Of a stretch of 64,000 bases of DNA, positions 63,907 through 64,000 are shown piece by piece. The notes under the pieces were generated by a model. It searched no databases. It was not told where the DNA came from and saw only the letters and a program-made list of their open reading frames with translations. Origin of the DNA: Litoditis marina. Lineage: Eukaryota; Nematoda; Chromadorea; Rhabditida; Rhabditidae. The position numbers and the translations under genes were made by a program. Location of the stretch: the NCBI GenBank assembly GCA_964036275.1, contig OZ038433.1:558001-622000 (forward strand). Reading direction: 5' to 3'. Position 1 is the first letter of the stretch, and each line of letters starts with the position of its first letter.

Positions 63907-63960
63907 ATGCTGGACTACTACTACGTGGAGCACGTCACGTACAGATACCTGTTGCCGATC
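63907..63960 (+). CDS. Probable first exon of a gene extending beyond the window (partial)
   Basis: ATG at 63907 opens MLDYYYVEHVTYRYLLPI and runs to a GTGAGT donor at 63961. A GCTCAG acceptor lies about 20 bases upstream, as expected for spliced-leader addition. The 18 residues are too few to name the product. Confidence 0.5.
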
Positions 63961-64000
63961 GTGAGTTTTCTATGAACTTTTCTCATTTTTTTTTTCATTT

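Overview
The window is eukaryotic and reads as a nematode genome. The clearest evidence is a complete 184-residue Ras gene whose protein is nearly identical to what I recall of C. elegans LET-60 except in the C-terminal tail, and a partial mitochondrial carrier very close to DIF-1 of C. elegans. Exons are short, GT-AG introns are numerous, and many start codons lie 4-21 bases downstream of a splice-acceptor-like TAG/CAG, as expected if a spliced leader is added by trans-splicing. Species is not determinable from what I can see. All exon models below were built by hand from reading frame, splice dinucleotides and phase continuity.

Layout. 371-885 (+): last two exons of a dif-1/SLC25A20-type carrier. 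1376-2736 (-): a small protein with a CxxC...CxxC zinc-ribbon-like motif, about 0.3 kb behind the stop of the next gene on the same strand (possible operon). 3030-32574 (-): a very long chain of phase-compatible exons. Its N-terminal half carries an eIF4G-like MIF4G domain, followed by a charged linker, a coiled coil and a long C-terminal region I do not recognise; it may be one gene or two. 29037-31367 (+): a putative small four-exon gene nested in an intron of that chain. 33367-37410 (-): an eight-exon PGAP5/MPPE1-type metallophosphoesterase. 38807-41390 (+): let-60 Ras. 42793-49479 (+): a 15-exon NOP9 pumilio-repeat nucleolar protein. 50620-59500 (+): a 12-exon ankyrin-repeat protein. 63907-63960 (+): probable first exon of a gene running off the window.

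The rest is introns and intergenic DNA packed with non-autonomous repeats. There are several MITE-like families with inverted ends, including foldback elements sharing GAAGGACGATTATGTGGACC-type arms. An unusual family has TAGGGTTGTTAA termini enclosing CGAGTTTTT minisatellite arrays. There are also long perfect or near-perfect palindromes, a 130-bp tandem repeat rich in TGACGTCA, a 285-bp tandem duplication rich in GGCGCC, and several microsatellites.

The recognised genes are housekeeping or signalling genes with no single shared pathway: GPI-anchor remodelling, Ras signalling, rRNA processing, fatty-acid/carnitine transport and possibly translation. The most interesting candidates are the MIF4G plus coiled-coil chain, the minisatellite-carrying mobile family, the nested small gene, and a Ras CAAX box ending in isoleucine.
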